From: Niallia taxi
GTDB taxonomy: Bacteria > Bacillota > Bacilli > Bacillales > Cytobacillaceae
Length of the DNA stretch: 64,000 nt
Assembly: GCF_004005475.1 (NCBI RefSeq)
Contig: NZ_RZTZ01000004.1
Location: 186,001 to 250,000, forward strand
Reading direction: 5' to 3'
In this document: one piece after another, positions 8,754-17,841 of the stretch
Position numbering within the stretch: the stretch's first letter is position 1
How the letters are laid out: the number at the start of each line of letters is the position of its first letter
Notes under the pieces: generated by a model
Database searches by the model: none
What the model was told of the DNA's origin: nothing
The model's input: the letters and a program-made list of their open reading frames with translations, nothing else
Position numbers and translations under genes: made by a program

Positions 8754-10061
8754 ATGAAAGCGGTTTTAGGTCAAGGACGTACTCTTGGTGGTCTTCCGAT
8801 GGGAGTGATTTGGGGATTTGTTGCAACATTAATTTTTATGGCTGGTGACGGTCTTGAACACGCATGGTTGTCTCCGTATCTTATCGAAAGGGGTCTGACC
8901 GTTCAACAATCTGCTACACTTTTTGCTGTTTATGGAGCGATATTGGCTATTGCCTCTTACTTTTCAGGTATACTCACTGAGATGTGGGGACCAAGGAAAG
9001 TCATGATTATCGGACTTGTAACTTGGTTACTTGGTCAGGTTCTATTCATTGAATATGGTTTAAAGCTAAATAATTACGCTATTATGTTACCAACTTATGG
9101 AATTCGCGGTTTGGGTTATCCGTTATTTTGCTATTCATTCTTAGTGTGGGTTACATATCGCAGTCCTGATCGCATATTGGCGACAGCTGTTGGATTGTTT
9201 TGGGCTGCTTGGAGTGGCGGGCTCTATGTTGTAGGAAGCTTTTTCCCTGCCTACATGCTTCCGAAAATCGGTTATAATGGGTTGTTGTGGAGTGCGGTGG
9301 CATGGGTATTGGTTGGTGGAATTATTGGCTGTATCGTAGTGAAAGATGATATGAGAAAAGAACAAAAAGGAAATCCGAAGGAAAAACTAAAAAGCTTATT
9401 GAGTGGATTTACCATTTGTATCGAACAACCGAAAGTGGCAATTGGCGGTGTGGTCCGAATTATCAATTCCACAGGTATCGGTTCACTGCCAATCTTTTTC
9501 CCTCTTTATTTGCATTCTGAATATGGGTTCACGACTGAACAGTTTTTGCAAATGTGGGGAACGATGTGGTTTGCGAATATCATCTTTAACCTGATCATTC
9601 CTTACATTAGTGATAAATGGTTAGGCTGGCGCAAAACGATTCAATGGCTTGGCAGCTTCGGCATGGGTGTCATGTTATTAGTTATGCTTTACACGCCGCA
9701 GGTTTTTGGCAGCAGTTTCTTAGCCTTGAATATTGTCGGTATTCTAATGGGGATTACTCTTTGTGGTTTCGTCCCACTTTCAGCTCTTGTAGCATCGCTA
9801 GCTCCTGAGAATAAAGGGTCTGCGATGGCGATAGTAAGTTTTGGTGCAGGGATGTCCTATTTTATAGCACCGGCAATTGTTGGAGCATTCATCGGACTTA
9901 TTGGTGTTCATGGCGTTATGTGGATTTTCGCAGGCATGTATTTCCTTGGTGCTTATTTAATGAAGTTTATGAAGCTTCCGTCTGAAGAGAAACAGGATGA
10001 AAGAGATTTTTACAAGAGAAACATGCGAGTAAACACAAGCAGAGTTAAAAACGAAACATAA
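8754..10061 (+). CDS. MFS permease, polyol permease (RbtT/DalT/CsbX) type
   Basis: 435 residues from ATG 8754, six bases after AGAGGTG; upstream GTG and TTG codons are too close to that site. About 12 membrane helices, with the family-typical opening VLGQGRTLGGLPMGVIWGF, LSPYLIERGL, WGPRKVMIIG after helix 2, and a cytoplasmic loop around residues 200-220. Members import ribitol, arabitol or related compounds by proton symport. Lies in the operon of the dehydrogenase and TIM barrel, so it probably imports their substrate, and it suggests a polyol or small glycoside. Confidence 0.88.
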   Translation: MKAVLGQGRTLGGLPMGVIWGFVATLIFMAGDGLEHAWLSPYLIERGLTVQQSATLFAVYGAILAIASYFSGILTEMWGPRKVMIIGLVTWLLGQVLFIEYGLKLNNYAIMLPTYGIRGLGYPLFCYSFLVWVTYRSPDRILATAVGLFWAAWSGGLYVVGSFFPAYMLPKIGYNGLLWSAVAWVLVGGIIGCIVVKDDMRKEQKGNPKEKLKSLLSGFTICIEQPKVAIGGVVRIINSTGIGSLPIFFPLYLHSEYGFTTEQFLQMWGTMWFANIIFNLIIPYISDKWLGWRKTIQWLGSFGMGVMLLVMLYTPQVFGSSFLALNIVGILMGITLCGFVPLSALVASLAPENKGSAMAIVSFGAGMSYFIAPAIVGAFIGLIGVHGVMWIFAGMYFLGAYLMKFMKLPSEEKQDERDFYKRNMRVNTSRVKNET

Positions 10062-10078
10062 CCAAGGAGGATGAAACG

Positions 10079-10372
10079 ATGATTATTATCCATGCGAATA
10101 TCAAGGTGAAAACGCGATTTCGCGAAATATTTCTAGAAGAGGCAAGACTTGTAGCGAAACCTTCTCAAGCAGAGTCTGGAAATATCAGTTACCATTACTA
10201 TGAGGATCCGGAAGATGCGAATAGCTTTATCTTTGTAGAGAAATGGAAGGATGAACAAGCGATCGGGCGGCATGAGGAGACCCCTCATTTTAAAAGATTC
10301 ATTAAGGCTGTTGAACCGATTGTCTCTGAACCGATCGATGCAGAATTATTTGAGTCTTCATTGAAAAATTAA
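10079..10372 (+). CDS. ABM-family (putative quinol monooxygenase-like) protein
   Basis: 97 residues, intact paralog of the frameshifted gene at 3329. Typical ABM dimer protein: IIHANIKVKTRFREIFLEEA, SGNISYHYYEDPED, FVEKWKDEQAIGRHEETPHF. Family members include small oxygenases and many of unknown role. AAGGAGG sits just before the ATG. Last gene of the operon started at 6552, followed by a strong hairpin. That both halves of the island carry one ABM protein suggests a pathway function such as handling of a reactive keto intermediate; this is inference. Confidence 0.8.
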   Translation: MIIIHANIKVKTRFREIFLEEARLVAKPSQAESGNISYHYYEDPEDANSFIFVEKWKDEQAIGRHEETPHFKRFIKAVEPIVSEPIDAELFESSLKN

Positions 10373-10386
10373 TTAGTTGGACAAAA

Positions 10387-10434
10387 ATAAGGATTAACTC
10401 CACCGACCGAGTATCGGTTAGAGTTAATCCTTAT
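10387..10434 (+). terminator. Hairpin terminator
   Basis: Perfect 14-bp arms (ATAAGGATTAACTC at 10387-10400 and its complement at 10421-10434) with an inner ACCGA/TCGGT stem. The T run is weak, so it may act with or without Rho. Confidence 0.72.
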
Positions 10435-10504
10435 TTGATAACTTTAAGCAACGATTTAAACATAGATTAGACTGTCTTACTACCTAGAAAGGAATGGATA
10501 AAAC

Positions 10505-11305
10505 ATGAATCTAGAATTAAAAAATAAAACTGTACTTGTGACCGGCGGTAGTAAAGGTATTGGGAAGGCTATTGCGATGGCATTCGTGGAGGAAGGAGCA
10601 AACGTTATTATTTGTGTACGTGGTGAAGAGGCTTTGAATGAAACATCCGCTGAGATTGAAAAAATGGGTGGAAGTGTGCTTGCTGTTCAAGCGGACTTAA
10701 CGAAACAAGCTGATGTAGATTATCTTATTTCTACTGCTGTCGACTGGTATAAAACCATCGATATTCTTGTTAACAATGCGGGAATCGCTAGTGGATTTGA
10801 TGACTTTGAATCATTGGATATAGACCAATGGCAACATCTATTTGATGTCAATCTTTTTGGAGCTGTACGTGTGACAAAAGCTGTGATTCCCTATATGAAA
10901 AACACAGGATTAGGCCGTATTATTAATATTTCATCTGAATCAGGTATTCAACCGGACGCGTTCATGCCTCATTATAATGCTTCCAAAGCTGCACTGATTA
11001 ATTTTACAAAAAGCCTATCTAAGGCGTATGCTGCGGATGGAATCCTTGTCAATACGGTTTCTCCAGCGTTTATCATGACACCAATGCTGGCGAACTTGTT
11101 AAAAGATAACGCAGCGAAGCTGAATATAAGTTATGAGGAAGCAATTCAGGAATTTTTAAAGGAAAATCGTCCACATGTCGAAGTGAAACGGCCGGGGACG
11201 ATCGAGGAAGTCGCTTCTGCTGTCGTTTATCTTGCATCTAATAAGGCTTCTTTTATTAATGGTGTAAACCTTCGAGTTGATGGTGGCTCTGTTGCGAGCC
11301 TCTAA
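10505..11305 (+). CDS. SDR-family oxidoreductase
   Basis: 266 residues of classical short-chain dehydrogenase type: cofactor loop TGGSKGIGKAIA at about residues 13-24, NNAG, a catalytic Ser in IINISSESGIQ, and the YNASK Tyr-Lys pair. Ends with GVNLRVDGG as in FabG and gluconate 5-dehydrogenase relatives. Likely oxidises or reduces a sugar or sugar acid keto group. AGAAAGGA precedes the ATG. It stands alone between a terminator and an operator-rich intergenic region, so it may have its own promoter. Confidence 0.88.
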   Translation: MNLELKNKTVLVTGGSKGIGKAIAMAFVEEGANVIICVRGEEALNETSAEIEKMGGSVLAVQADLTKQADVDYLISTAVDWYKTIDILVNNAGIASGFDDFESLDIDQWQHLFDVNLFGAVRVTKAVIPYMKNTGLGRIINISSESGIQPDAFMPHYNASKAALINFTKSLSKAYAADGILVNTVSPAFIMTPMLANLLKDNAAKLNISYEEAIQEFLKENRPHVEVKRPGTIEEVASAVVYLASNKASFINGVNLRVDGGSVASL

Positions 11306-11479
11306 GTTAACTTCCTTAGATATAGATTATCTTCATATTGAATCAATTAGGCGGATCTATTCATGGGGACAGTATAAGGAAAAGTTTTTCCTTTTGACCA
11401 TATGATCAATCAGCCATAGATTTAGTGAACAATCTGTGACATTTTGTGACAATATAAATTTAGAGGTTGCATTTCAGAT

Positions 11480-11493
11480 TGTAATCGATTACA
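11480..11493. promoter_or_regulatory. LacI-family operator copy
   Basis: Perfect TGTAATCGATTACA, most distal of three in front of the 11797 gene. Confidence 0.78.
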
Positions 11494-11608
11494 ATAATTC
11501 ATGTAAGCGATACACAGTCTATAATTCTTGTTAGGTGATACTTTTACTAGAAATAAAGAGAAATGAATCATTTTTTTTAGAAACAAGCAATTCATCTGTA
11601 AGAAAAAA

Positions 11609-11622
11609 TGTAATGGATTACA
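11609..11622. promoter_or_regulatory. LacI-family operator copy, one-base variant
   Basis: TGTAATGGATTACA, one central base from consensus; 129 bp after the preceding copy. Confidence 0.7.
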
Positions 11623-11704
11623 TTTTGTTTGATTAATTAAGTATCGTAAATGATACTTAAACCACTGTTTTATCTGAAAGTTAGAAAAGATATTTTCGTT
11701 AAAA

Positions 11705-11718
11705 TGTAATCGGTTACT
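11705..11718. promoter_or_regulatory. LacI-family operator copy, two-base variant
   Basis: TGTAATCGGTTACT, the copy nearest to the ATG at 11797, two bases from consensus. Confidence 0.62.
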
Positions 11719-11796
11719 ATACTAGAGGTGAATTTGCTTCGGATTTTCTATGATGAATTATAGCACACTAAATCCAACACATATGGAGGTAATCAT

Positions 11797-12618
11797 ATGA
11801 AATTAGGTTATCAAACAAATACTTGGGGCGGCGTAGTTGGTCATCCAGCAGGTGTTACTTCAGTTAAGGATTCTTACTACCTTGCTTACGGATCAACCGA
11901 AGAGGCATTAAAGGATATTTCCGAAGCTGGCTTTGATGGCTTTGAAATCTTTGATGGCAACTTAATGGAATACAAAGATAAAAAAGATGAGTTTTTAAAA
12001 TTGATGGACGAGTATTCTTTAACTTTGGTTGGTGTTTATACAGGCGGGAACTTTATTTTCCCTGATATTTTAGAAGAAGAATTAATAAAAATCGAAAGTG
12101 TAGCGGCATTCGCATCAGAAGTAGGTGCAGAGCATCTTGTGATCGGCGGCGGAGCAATACGTGCAAATGGAATTCTTGAAAGTGATTATACTGCTCTTGG
12201 TAATGCGCTTAATAAAGTTATGGAAATTGCTGAAAAATATAACATTGTTGCGAGTTATCACCCCCACTTAGGAACTAATGTACAGACTCCTAATCAACTA
12301 GATAAATTAATGCCATTAACAAGAATTAACCTTTGCCCAGACACTGCACATATCGAAGCTGGTGGAGGAGATCCTGTAGTAGTCATCAGAAAATATGTGG
12401 ATCGTATCAAGTATATACATTTCAAGGATTATGCTAATGGAGATTTTTTACCACTAGGCGAAGGACATCAAAAATTTGATGGAATGGTTGAAGCTTTAGA
12501 AGAAGCAAACTATGATGGCTGGATTACAGTTGAGTTAGATAGCTATCCAGACCCAAAACAAGGGGCTAAAATCAGTCGTAGCTATTTAAATAAATTTGAT
12601 AAAGTAAATCAAGCATAA
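11797..12618 (+). CDS. Sugar phosphate isomerase/epimerase (IolE-like TIM barrel)
   Basis: 273 residues, fourth TIM-barrel paralog of the island and closest in layout to inosose dehydratase/IolE-like proteins: LGYQTNTWGGVVGHP, GFDGFEIFDGN, ASYHPHLGTNVQTP, NLCPDTAHIEAGGGDP, IKYIHFKDYANGD, LGEGHQKFDG, ITVELDSYPDP. Metal ligands can be placed in these motifs. AGGAGG-like site before the ATG and three operators upstream. Followed 66 bp later by a Gfo/Idh/MocA gene, repeating the pairing seen at 6552-8698. Reaction not deducible; dehydration or epimerisation of a keto-cyclitol is plausible. Confidence 0.85.
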   Translation: MKLGYQTNTWGGVVGHPAGVTSVKDSYYLAYGSTEEALKDISEAGFDGFEIFDGNLMEYKDKKDEFLKLMDEYSLTLVGVYTGGNFIFPDILEEELIKIESVAAFASEVGAEHLVIGGGAIRANGILESDYTALGNALNKVMEIAEKYNIVASYHPHLGTNVQTPNQLDKLMPLTRINLCPDTAHIEAGGGDPVVVIRKYVDRIKYIHFKDYANGDFLPLGEGHQKFDGMVEALEEANYDGWITVELDSYPDPKQGAKISRSYLNKFDKVNQA

Positions 12619-12684
12619 AATTTTTATCAATTAGAATATAAAATTTTCTTAAAGTTAAGAAGATAACAATAGGAGGATATTAAG

Positions 12685-13872
12685 ATGAAAAAATTAAACG
12701 TAGGTATGATAGGTGGAGGATTTATGGGTAAAGCGCATTCACTTGCATATGCAGGAATGCCAATGTTTTTCTGGCCAGCACCAGCAATTCCACATCGCCA
12801 TACAGTAGTTGATGTTAACGAAGGACTGGCTAAAGATGCTGCAGCAAGATTAGGATTTGACAACTATGCTACGGATTGGAGAGAAGTTGTTAACAATCCA
12901 GAAATCGATGTGATTGATATTGTAACTCCAAATAATACTCACGCAGAGATTGCTATTGCAGCTGCAAAGGCTGGAAAGCATATAATCTGTGAAAAGCCTT
13001 TGGCATTAGGTGCTGAACAAGCGAAGGAAATGTTAGAAGCAGTAAAAGCGGCAGGTGTAAAACATGCGGTTGCTTTTAACTACAGGAGAACACCAGCAGT
13101 TTCGCTTGCGAAAAAATATATTGAAGAAGGAAGAATTGGTAAAGTACTTAGCTTCCGTGGAACTTACTTACAAGACTGGTCAGCTGATCCGAACTCTCCA
13201 TTATCATGGCGATTCCAAAAGAAAATAGCTGGGTCAGGTGCTCTAGGCGATATTGGTACACATGTAGTTGATTATGCTCGTTACCTTGTTGGTGAAATCA
13301 CAGATGTAAATGCAATCACAAAAACATGGATTCCTGAAAGACCTATACAAACTGGAGGCATCGACAAGTTAGGTACAGTAAAAGCTGGTGGCACAGATGT
13401 ACCTAAAGTAACTGTAGATGTGGATGATGAATTTATTACGATGGTTAAGTTTGATAATGGTGCAATCGGAACGATTGAAGCGACACGTAATGCACATGGT
13501 CGTAATAATTTTCTAACTTTTGAAATTCATGGAGAAAAAGGTTCTCTATACTTTAACTATGAGCGCCGTGATGAGCTTCAAGTTTGCTTCGCTGATGATC
13601 CAAGTGATGCCAAAGGCTTTAGAACAGTTTACTCAGGACCTGCTACTCCTTATGGTGAAGCATTATGGCCTATTCCTGCTTTAGGTATTGGTTACGGCGA
13701 AACAAAGATAATTGAAACATATGACTTCTTTAAAGCGATTAGTGAAGGTACTGAGTTCTCACCTAACTTCAATGATGGTTATCAGATTGAATTAATTGCA
13801 GAGGCAATTCTTGAATCTGCTGAAAAAGGTCAATGGGTAAATCTTGAAAAAACAACTGCGTTTATAAAATAA
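12685..13872 (+). CDS. Gfo/Idh/MocA-family oxidoreductase, second copy
   Basis: 395 residues. Rossmann motif VGMIGGGFMGKAHSLAY, EKPLALGAEQ, and the segment GSGALGDIGTHVVDYARYL that carries the usual catalytic Asp and His. Homologous to the 6552 protein (both share YLQDW after a substrate-loop Gly-Thr/Ser-Tyr). AGGAGG precedes the ATG. Should oxidise or reduce a sugar or cyclitol with NAD(P). Last gene of the third operator-controlled group, closed by a terminator. Substrate unknown. Confidence 0.9.
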   Translation: MKKLNVGMIGGGFMGKAHSLAYAGMPMFFWPAPAIPHRHTVVDVNEGLAKDAAARLGFDNYATDWREVVNNPEIDVIDIVTPNNTHAEIAIAAAKAGKHIICEKPLALGAEQAKEMLEAVKAAGVKHAVAFNYRRTPAVSLAKKYIEEGRIGKVLSFRGTYLQDWSADPNSPLSWRFQKKIAGSGALGDIGTHVVDYARYLVGEITDVNAITKTWIPERPIQTGGIDKLGTVKAGGTDVPKVTVDVDDEFITMVKFDNGAIGTIEATRNAHGRNNFLTFEIHGEKGSLYFNYERRDELQVCFADDPSDAKGFRTVYSGPATPYGEALWPIPALGIGYGETKIIETYDFFKAISEGTEFSPNFNDGYQIELIAEAILESAEKGQWVNLEKTTAFIK

Positions 13873-13930
13873 TGAGAAAGGCAGAAGGTCCCTACTTACT
13901 GGGATTTGAGCGAAAGATTTCTCGTACTTA

Positions 13931-13961
13931 AAAGGAGGCTTCTCATTCGAGGAGCCTCTTT
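13931..13961 (+). terminator. Terminator after the catabolic island
   Basis: AAAGGAGGCTTCTC at 13931-13944 pairs, with one wobble, with GAGGAGCCTCTTT; a short T run follows. Confidence 0.7.
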
Positions 13962-14112
13962 ACCTGTATTACGTCCTTCGGAAACATAATTATTATAAAT
14001 TCAGATCGGAAAAGGAGGCTCAATAGCTCACTACAAACCTGGGATGTGAAAATTAGAAATTTTGTTCAATTTCCTTTTCCTTAAGATTGACAATGTAATG
14101 AAATTAAGTATT

Positions 14113-14694
14113 TTATTCTTTTCTATTCTTCGAAGAGAAGGTAGGGTTATATAATTTAAGAAATAACCATGTTATAACTTTTGCTATTAAAAGTACAGCT
14201 ATATAACCGATAAATAAATGGAAATAGTTGATTTTACCGTACATTTTAAATAGATCAATACTTACCAACAGTGGCTTTAATATAAATGCAAATATTGCAG
14301 CAGTGATTATAGTGTATAAGTAATAATTTTTATGATTGTTTAATGTCCATTGGTATACAAGCATGAAGGCTACAGGTACCATGGAGGTGTCTAGTGAGAT
14401 GCTTGGAAGTGCAGGGAAAACCTGATAAGGATAATGCCAATACCCACTATTAATACCGTATACATCAATAAATGTAAAAAATACATGAACGCTATATCCA
14501 TAGAAACCAATTAGAAAGACTTTACTTTTGTCAATTTTGATATAAAGAATGGCCAAAGGGACTAAAAGGATAGCAACTAAAACCCAAAATTGCCACGTTA
14601 AAGGGTTGGAATATTCTATCCAATAATTAATCAAAGAGTCTGTATTCTCTTTTCTGCCGTATACAATCTTGTCAAAATCACGTAAACGATCCAT
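14113..14694 (-). CDS. CBO0543-like integral membrane protein
   Basis: 193 residues with about five to six hydrophobic segments (WVLVAILLVPLAILYI, VFLIGFYGYSVHVFFTF, MVPVAFMLVYQWTL and more) and the GINSGYWHYPYQVFPALP stretch often seen in CBO0543-family proteins of spore formers. No function is established for the family. TAGGAGGAACATAA precedes the ATG on this strand. Monocistronic, convergent with the catabolic island. Confidence 0.7.
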   Translation of the reverse strand: MDRLRDFDKIVYGRKENTDSLINYWIEYSNPLTWQFWVLVAILLVPLAILYIKIDKSKVFLIGFYGYSVHVFFTFIDVYGINSGYWHYPYQVFPALPSISLDTSMVPVAFMLVYQWTLNNHKNYYLYTIITAAIFAFILKPLLVSIDLFKMYGKINYFHLFIGYIAVLLIAKVITWLFLKLYNPTFSSKNRKE

Positions 14695-15040
14695 TTATGT
14701 TCCTCCTAACTGTTTGACAATTATATACTTAGAATAACCAATTATATTTAGCTTATAAGCGATTGAATTTAAAATAATTATTTCCGTATCAATAGGTATC
14801 GTTCTAAATAAATAGAGTGGGATTAGCTTTAAGAAGTATAGCCAGTTTTAAAGTGAAATAAATGAAATAATCTCCTAAAGAGAGTTTTATGGTGTCAAAA
14901 ATTTCAAAAAATTCAAGTTGTCTTTTCTTCAACCTTTATACTTGCTTTTGAAAGAAACTATCTTATAAACACAAATGCCCGAAATTGTAGTTCTTCAGGA
15001 GACTTCGAATCACTACACTAATTGAAAGGGGTTAATATTT
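14695..15040. other. Divergent intergenic region
   Basis: 346 bp between divergent genes. AT-rich; it must hold both promoters, but no clear consensus boxes, hairpins or repeats were recognised. Confidence 0.4.
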
Positions 15041-17455
15041 TTGAGCAAGGCAATCAATACTGAGATAATTTTGGAAAGAATTTCTGATGCGTTTTATTCG
15101 CTAAGTAAAGATTTAAAATTTGAATATATAAATAATGTAGCTGAAAATCTCTTGCAAATTAAACGTGAAAATGTAATTGGACAAGAAATATATATAGTAT
15201 TACCCCATAACGACATACAAAAAATTGTAAAGCGATTCAGACATGCTTGGTCAAAACAAACTAAAGTAGAATTTAAAGAGTATTTTAATAATAGATGGTA
15301 TGAAATAAGGGCCTTTCCTTCTGCGGAAGGTCTGTCGGTATTTTTTAGAGATATTACGAGCAAAAAGCAAGAGTATGAAAAAATGAACTATCTAGCTAAT
15401 TATGATGTTTTGACAGATCTCCCAAACCGATATTTTTTTAATAATTACTTAAAAGAAAAATTACAAGGTCTTAAGAACCCTATTGCAGTTATCTTCATAT
15501 CTATTAACAAAATACAGAAAGTAAATAATACGTTTGGTTATGAATCTGGAGACCAGTTAATAAAACAAACTGCAGAACGTTTAAAGAGGATTGTAAATCG
15601 AACAGGCTTCATTGGACGTTATTCTGAAGATGAGTTTCTTATTACTTTAGAATATCAGGATCAAGAAGAGATATCGTCTATTATTAATCAAGTAAGAGAA
15701 TCTGTTACAATCCCATTTTTAATTAATGGCTTTGAACTAAAGACTTCACTAAGTATAGGTATAAGTCGGTTTCCAATGGATGGAGATAGCGTTGAATTGC
15801 TTATGAAGCATGCTGCATTTGCAATGAATAAAGCAAAAAAAACGAGAGGAAGTAATTTTAACTTCTACTCCACTAATCAGGGGGAAGGGAATATTGATCC
15901 ACTTAAGTTGGAGATAGAGCTTTATAAAGCAATAGAACAAGATCAATTTTTTCTCCAATATCAACCAAAAATAAATTTAACTACTGGGAGAATAACAGGA
16001 GTAGAAGCTTTAATTCGTTGGGAACATCCGGACTGGGGATTGATTCCACCTGGGACATTTATTCCAATAGCTGAAGAAACTGGATTAATAATTCCTATCG
16101 GTGAATGGGCTTTGAACGTTGCTTGTAAACAAAATAAGATATGGCAAGAAAGAGGATTTAAAACAGTTGTTTCTGTCAATTTATCAGCCATTCAATTTAA
16201 TCAACCAAATCTAGTTGACACAATAGAAACAGTTCTTCAGGAGACGGGACTTGAACCTCAATATTTAGAAGTTGAAATTACTGAAAGCATGACAGCTGAT
16301 ATTGAGAATTCAATACTAATGTTACAGCGCCTCAAAAAGGTTGGTGTTCGTATAAGCATTGATGATTTTGGGACTGGATTTAGTTCGCTGAGCTATTTGA
16401 AAAATTTCCCTGTAGATATCTTAAAGATTGACCAATCATTCGTTCGGAATCTACATAACAATCCTAACGATGAAACAATTGTGAAAACTATCATTTCTTT
16501 GGCTCATAATTTGAATTTGAAGGTAGTTGCGGAAGGAATAGAAACAAATGCACAACTTGTTTTTCTGCAGAATCATTTATGCGACGAAGGGCAAGGATAC
16601 TTTTTAAGTAAGCCGTTAATAGCTAATGATTTAGAACATAAACGCATAGAAATTGAACAAATTGTTGAGGCAAATGGAATACCTGGGAATCTAAACGAAA
16701 AGATCTGGATGAAAGAGTTATTAGAAAAAGCCAAGAGAGAGTTACATGATACTGTTCGATTACAACAAGGTATGATGTTCAAGTTTAAAAAAATTAATGA
16801 TCGATTCATTCATACATTATGTGATGGGGAATTACTGTATCAATTTGGAATTATTCCTTCTCAAGTTATTGGTAAAAGTTTAGAGGAATTCCTACCTCAC
16901 GAAAATGCTATCAAAAAAACTTCCTTCTACAATAGGTCATGGGAAGGTGAAGAATTTGTTACTTATGAGGACGAACTATGTGGGATTTATTATTTAGCTA
17001 CTTTACGCCCAATAAAAAAGGGGGGAGAAGTAGTTGAAGTTATTGGTTCCTGTATTGATATAACTGAACGTAAAAATGTAGAAAAAGCTTTGAAGGAAAG
17101 TGAGTTTAAGTACCGTCTTATCGCTGAAAATATGACGGACATAATAATGCTATTAGACATCAATGGTAATATATTATATTCCTCGCCATCCTTAGCAAAT
17201 TTAACAGGTTACCCTTTGAAAACATTTTTAGGTGAGTGCTCATTTGATTTAATAAATCCTAAAGACAAACAAAATGTAATTAATGGATTTAATGAAATAA
17301 TAGAAACTAAAAAACCAGCAAAAATGGAAGCTCATTTTTTGACAGCCAGTGGGAATTCTATATTATTTGAAGGTGTTGGTACTCCGGTACTAGGGAAGCA
17401 TGGAGCACCAGAACACTTTATTTTGGTTGGAAGAGATATTTCCGAAAAAGTATAA
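15041..17455 (+). CDS. PAS-GGDEF-EAL-PAS-PAS protein, probable c-di-GMP phosphodiesterase
   Basis: 804 residues from TTG 15041, preceded by GAAAGGGG. Order: PAS (about 5-110), GGDEF-like (about 120-275), EAL (about 290-540), then two further PAS domains (about 580-680 and 690-800). The GGDEF signature is degenerate, SEDEF at residues 195-199, so cyclase activity is unlikely. The EAL domain keeps its key residues: EALIRW from residue 322, NLSAIQFN, EITES, IDDFGTGFSS, LKIDQSF and AEGIET. It should hydrolyse c-di-GMP at the cytosolic face in response to PAS ligands. The frame ends at the exact point where a DUF2513 remnant begins, so the natural C-terminus (perhaps a further domain) may be lost. 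Confidence 0.88.
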   Translation: MSKAINTEIILERISDAFYSLSKDLKFEYINNVAENLLQIKRENVIGQEIYIVLPHNDIQKIVKRFRHAWSKQTKVEFKEYFNNRWYEIRAFPSAEGLSVFFRDITSKKQEYEKMNYLANYDVLTDLPNRYFFNNYLKEKLQGLKNPIAVIFISINKIQKVNNTFGYESGDQLIKQTAERLKRIVNRTGFIGRYSEDEFLITLEYQDQEEISSIINQVRESVTIPFLINGFELKTSLSIGISRFPMDGDSVELLMKHAAFAMNKAKKTRGSNFNFYSTNQGEGNIDPLKLEIELYKAIEQDQFFLQYQPKINLTTGRITGVEALIRWEHPDWGLIPPGTFIPIAEETGLIIPIGEWALNVACKQNKIWQERGFKTVVSVNLSAIQFNQPNLVDTIETVLQETGLEPQYLEVEITESMTADIENSILMLQRLKKVGVRISIDDFGTGFSSLSYLKNFPVDILKIDQSFVRNLHNNPNDETIVKTIISLAHNLNLKVVAEGIETNAQLVFLQNHLCDEGQGYFLSKPLIANDLEHKRIEIEQIVEANGIPGNLNEKIWMKELLEKAKRELHDTVRLQQGMMFKFKKINDRFIHTLCDGELLYQFGIIPSQVIGKSLEEFLPHENAIKKTSFYNRSWEGEEFVTYEDELCGIYYLATLRPIKKGGEVVEVIGSCIDITERKNVEKALKESEFKYRLIAENMTDIIMLLDINGNILYSSPSLANLTGYPLKTFLGECSFDLINPKDKQNVINGFNEIIETKKPAKMEAHFLTASGNSILFEGVGTPVLGKHGAPEHFILVGRDISEKV

Positions 17456-17726
17456 CAGAGAAATTGCTGTTTACCATTTAAATCTTATGGAACAAGCAGG
17501 ATTTATAAAAAATTAGATAGTATATGGTGATAATAGTCCAATGTGGATATATAGCAGTTTAACCTGGAATGGTCATGATTTCTTAGATTCTATTAAAAAC
17601 GACTCCATTTGGAACAAAGTAAAAGATGGAATAAAGACCAAAGGATTAGAGTTAGGGCAACTTTCCTTTGGTATAATAAAGGATTTTGCTAAGATCGAAC
17701 TCAAAAAAAGATTAGGCATAGAATGA
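17451..17726 (+). pseudogene. DUF2513 protein remnant
   Basis: A frame beginning YNREIAVYHLNLMEQAGFI, an in-frame TAG, then IVYGDNSPMWIYSSLTWNGH and DFLDSIKNDSIWNKVKDGIK. This matches the middle and end of DUF2513 proteins, usually small phage- or island-borne proteins of about 110-120 residues. The first 30 or so residues are missing; the homology starts within the last codons of the EAL protein. A recombination joint therefore lies at about 17,450. Confidence 0.72.
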
Positions 17727-17731
17727 TTCGG

Positions 17732-17753
17732 ACATCCGTTAGGATGTTTTTTT
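17732..17753 (+). terminator. Rho-independent terminator
   Basis: ACATCC at 17732-17737 pairs with GGATGT at 17742-17747, followed by eight T residues. Confidence 0.75.
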
Positions 17754-17841
17754 ATTGTAGTTATATAGGTATATAAGAATCACTATTAGTTAAAGATTAT
17801 AATAGTTCACCATAATAGAACAAGAGAAAGGAGTTTAAATA

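Larger units (their letters stand above)
11306..11796. other. Intergenic regulatory region with three operators
   Basis: 491 bp without a gene. It holds three of the seven LacI-type palindromes (listed separately) plus a weaker TGTAAG-containing site near 11502. No other element recognised. Confidence 0.5.

Noticed and set aside
11502-11515. Eighth LacI operator (TGTAAGCGATACAC)
   Set aside because: The left half fits but the right half is out of register; too weak to count.
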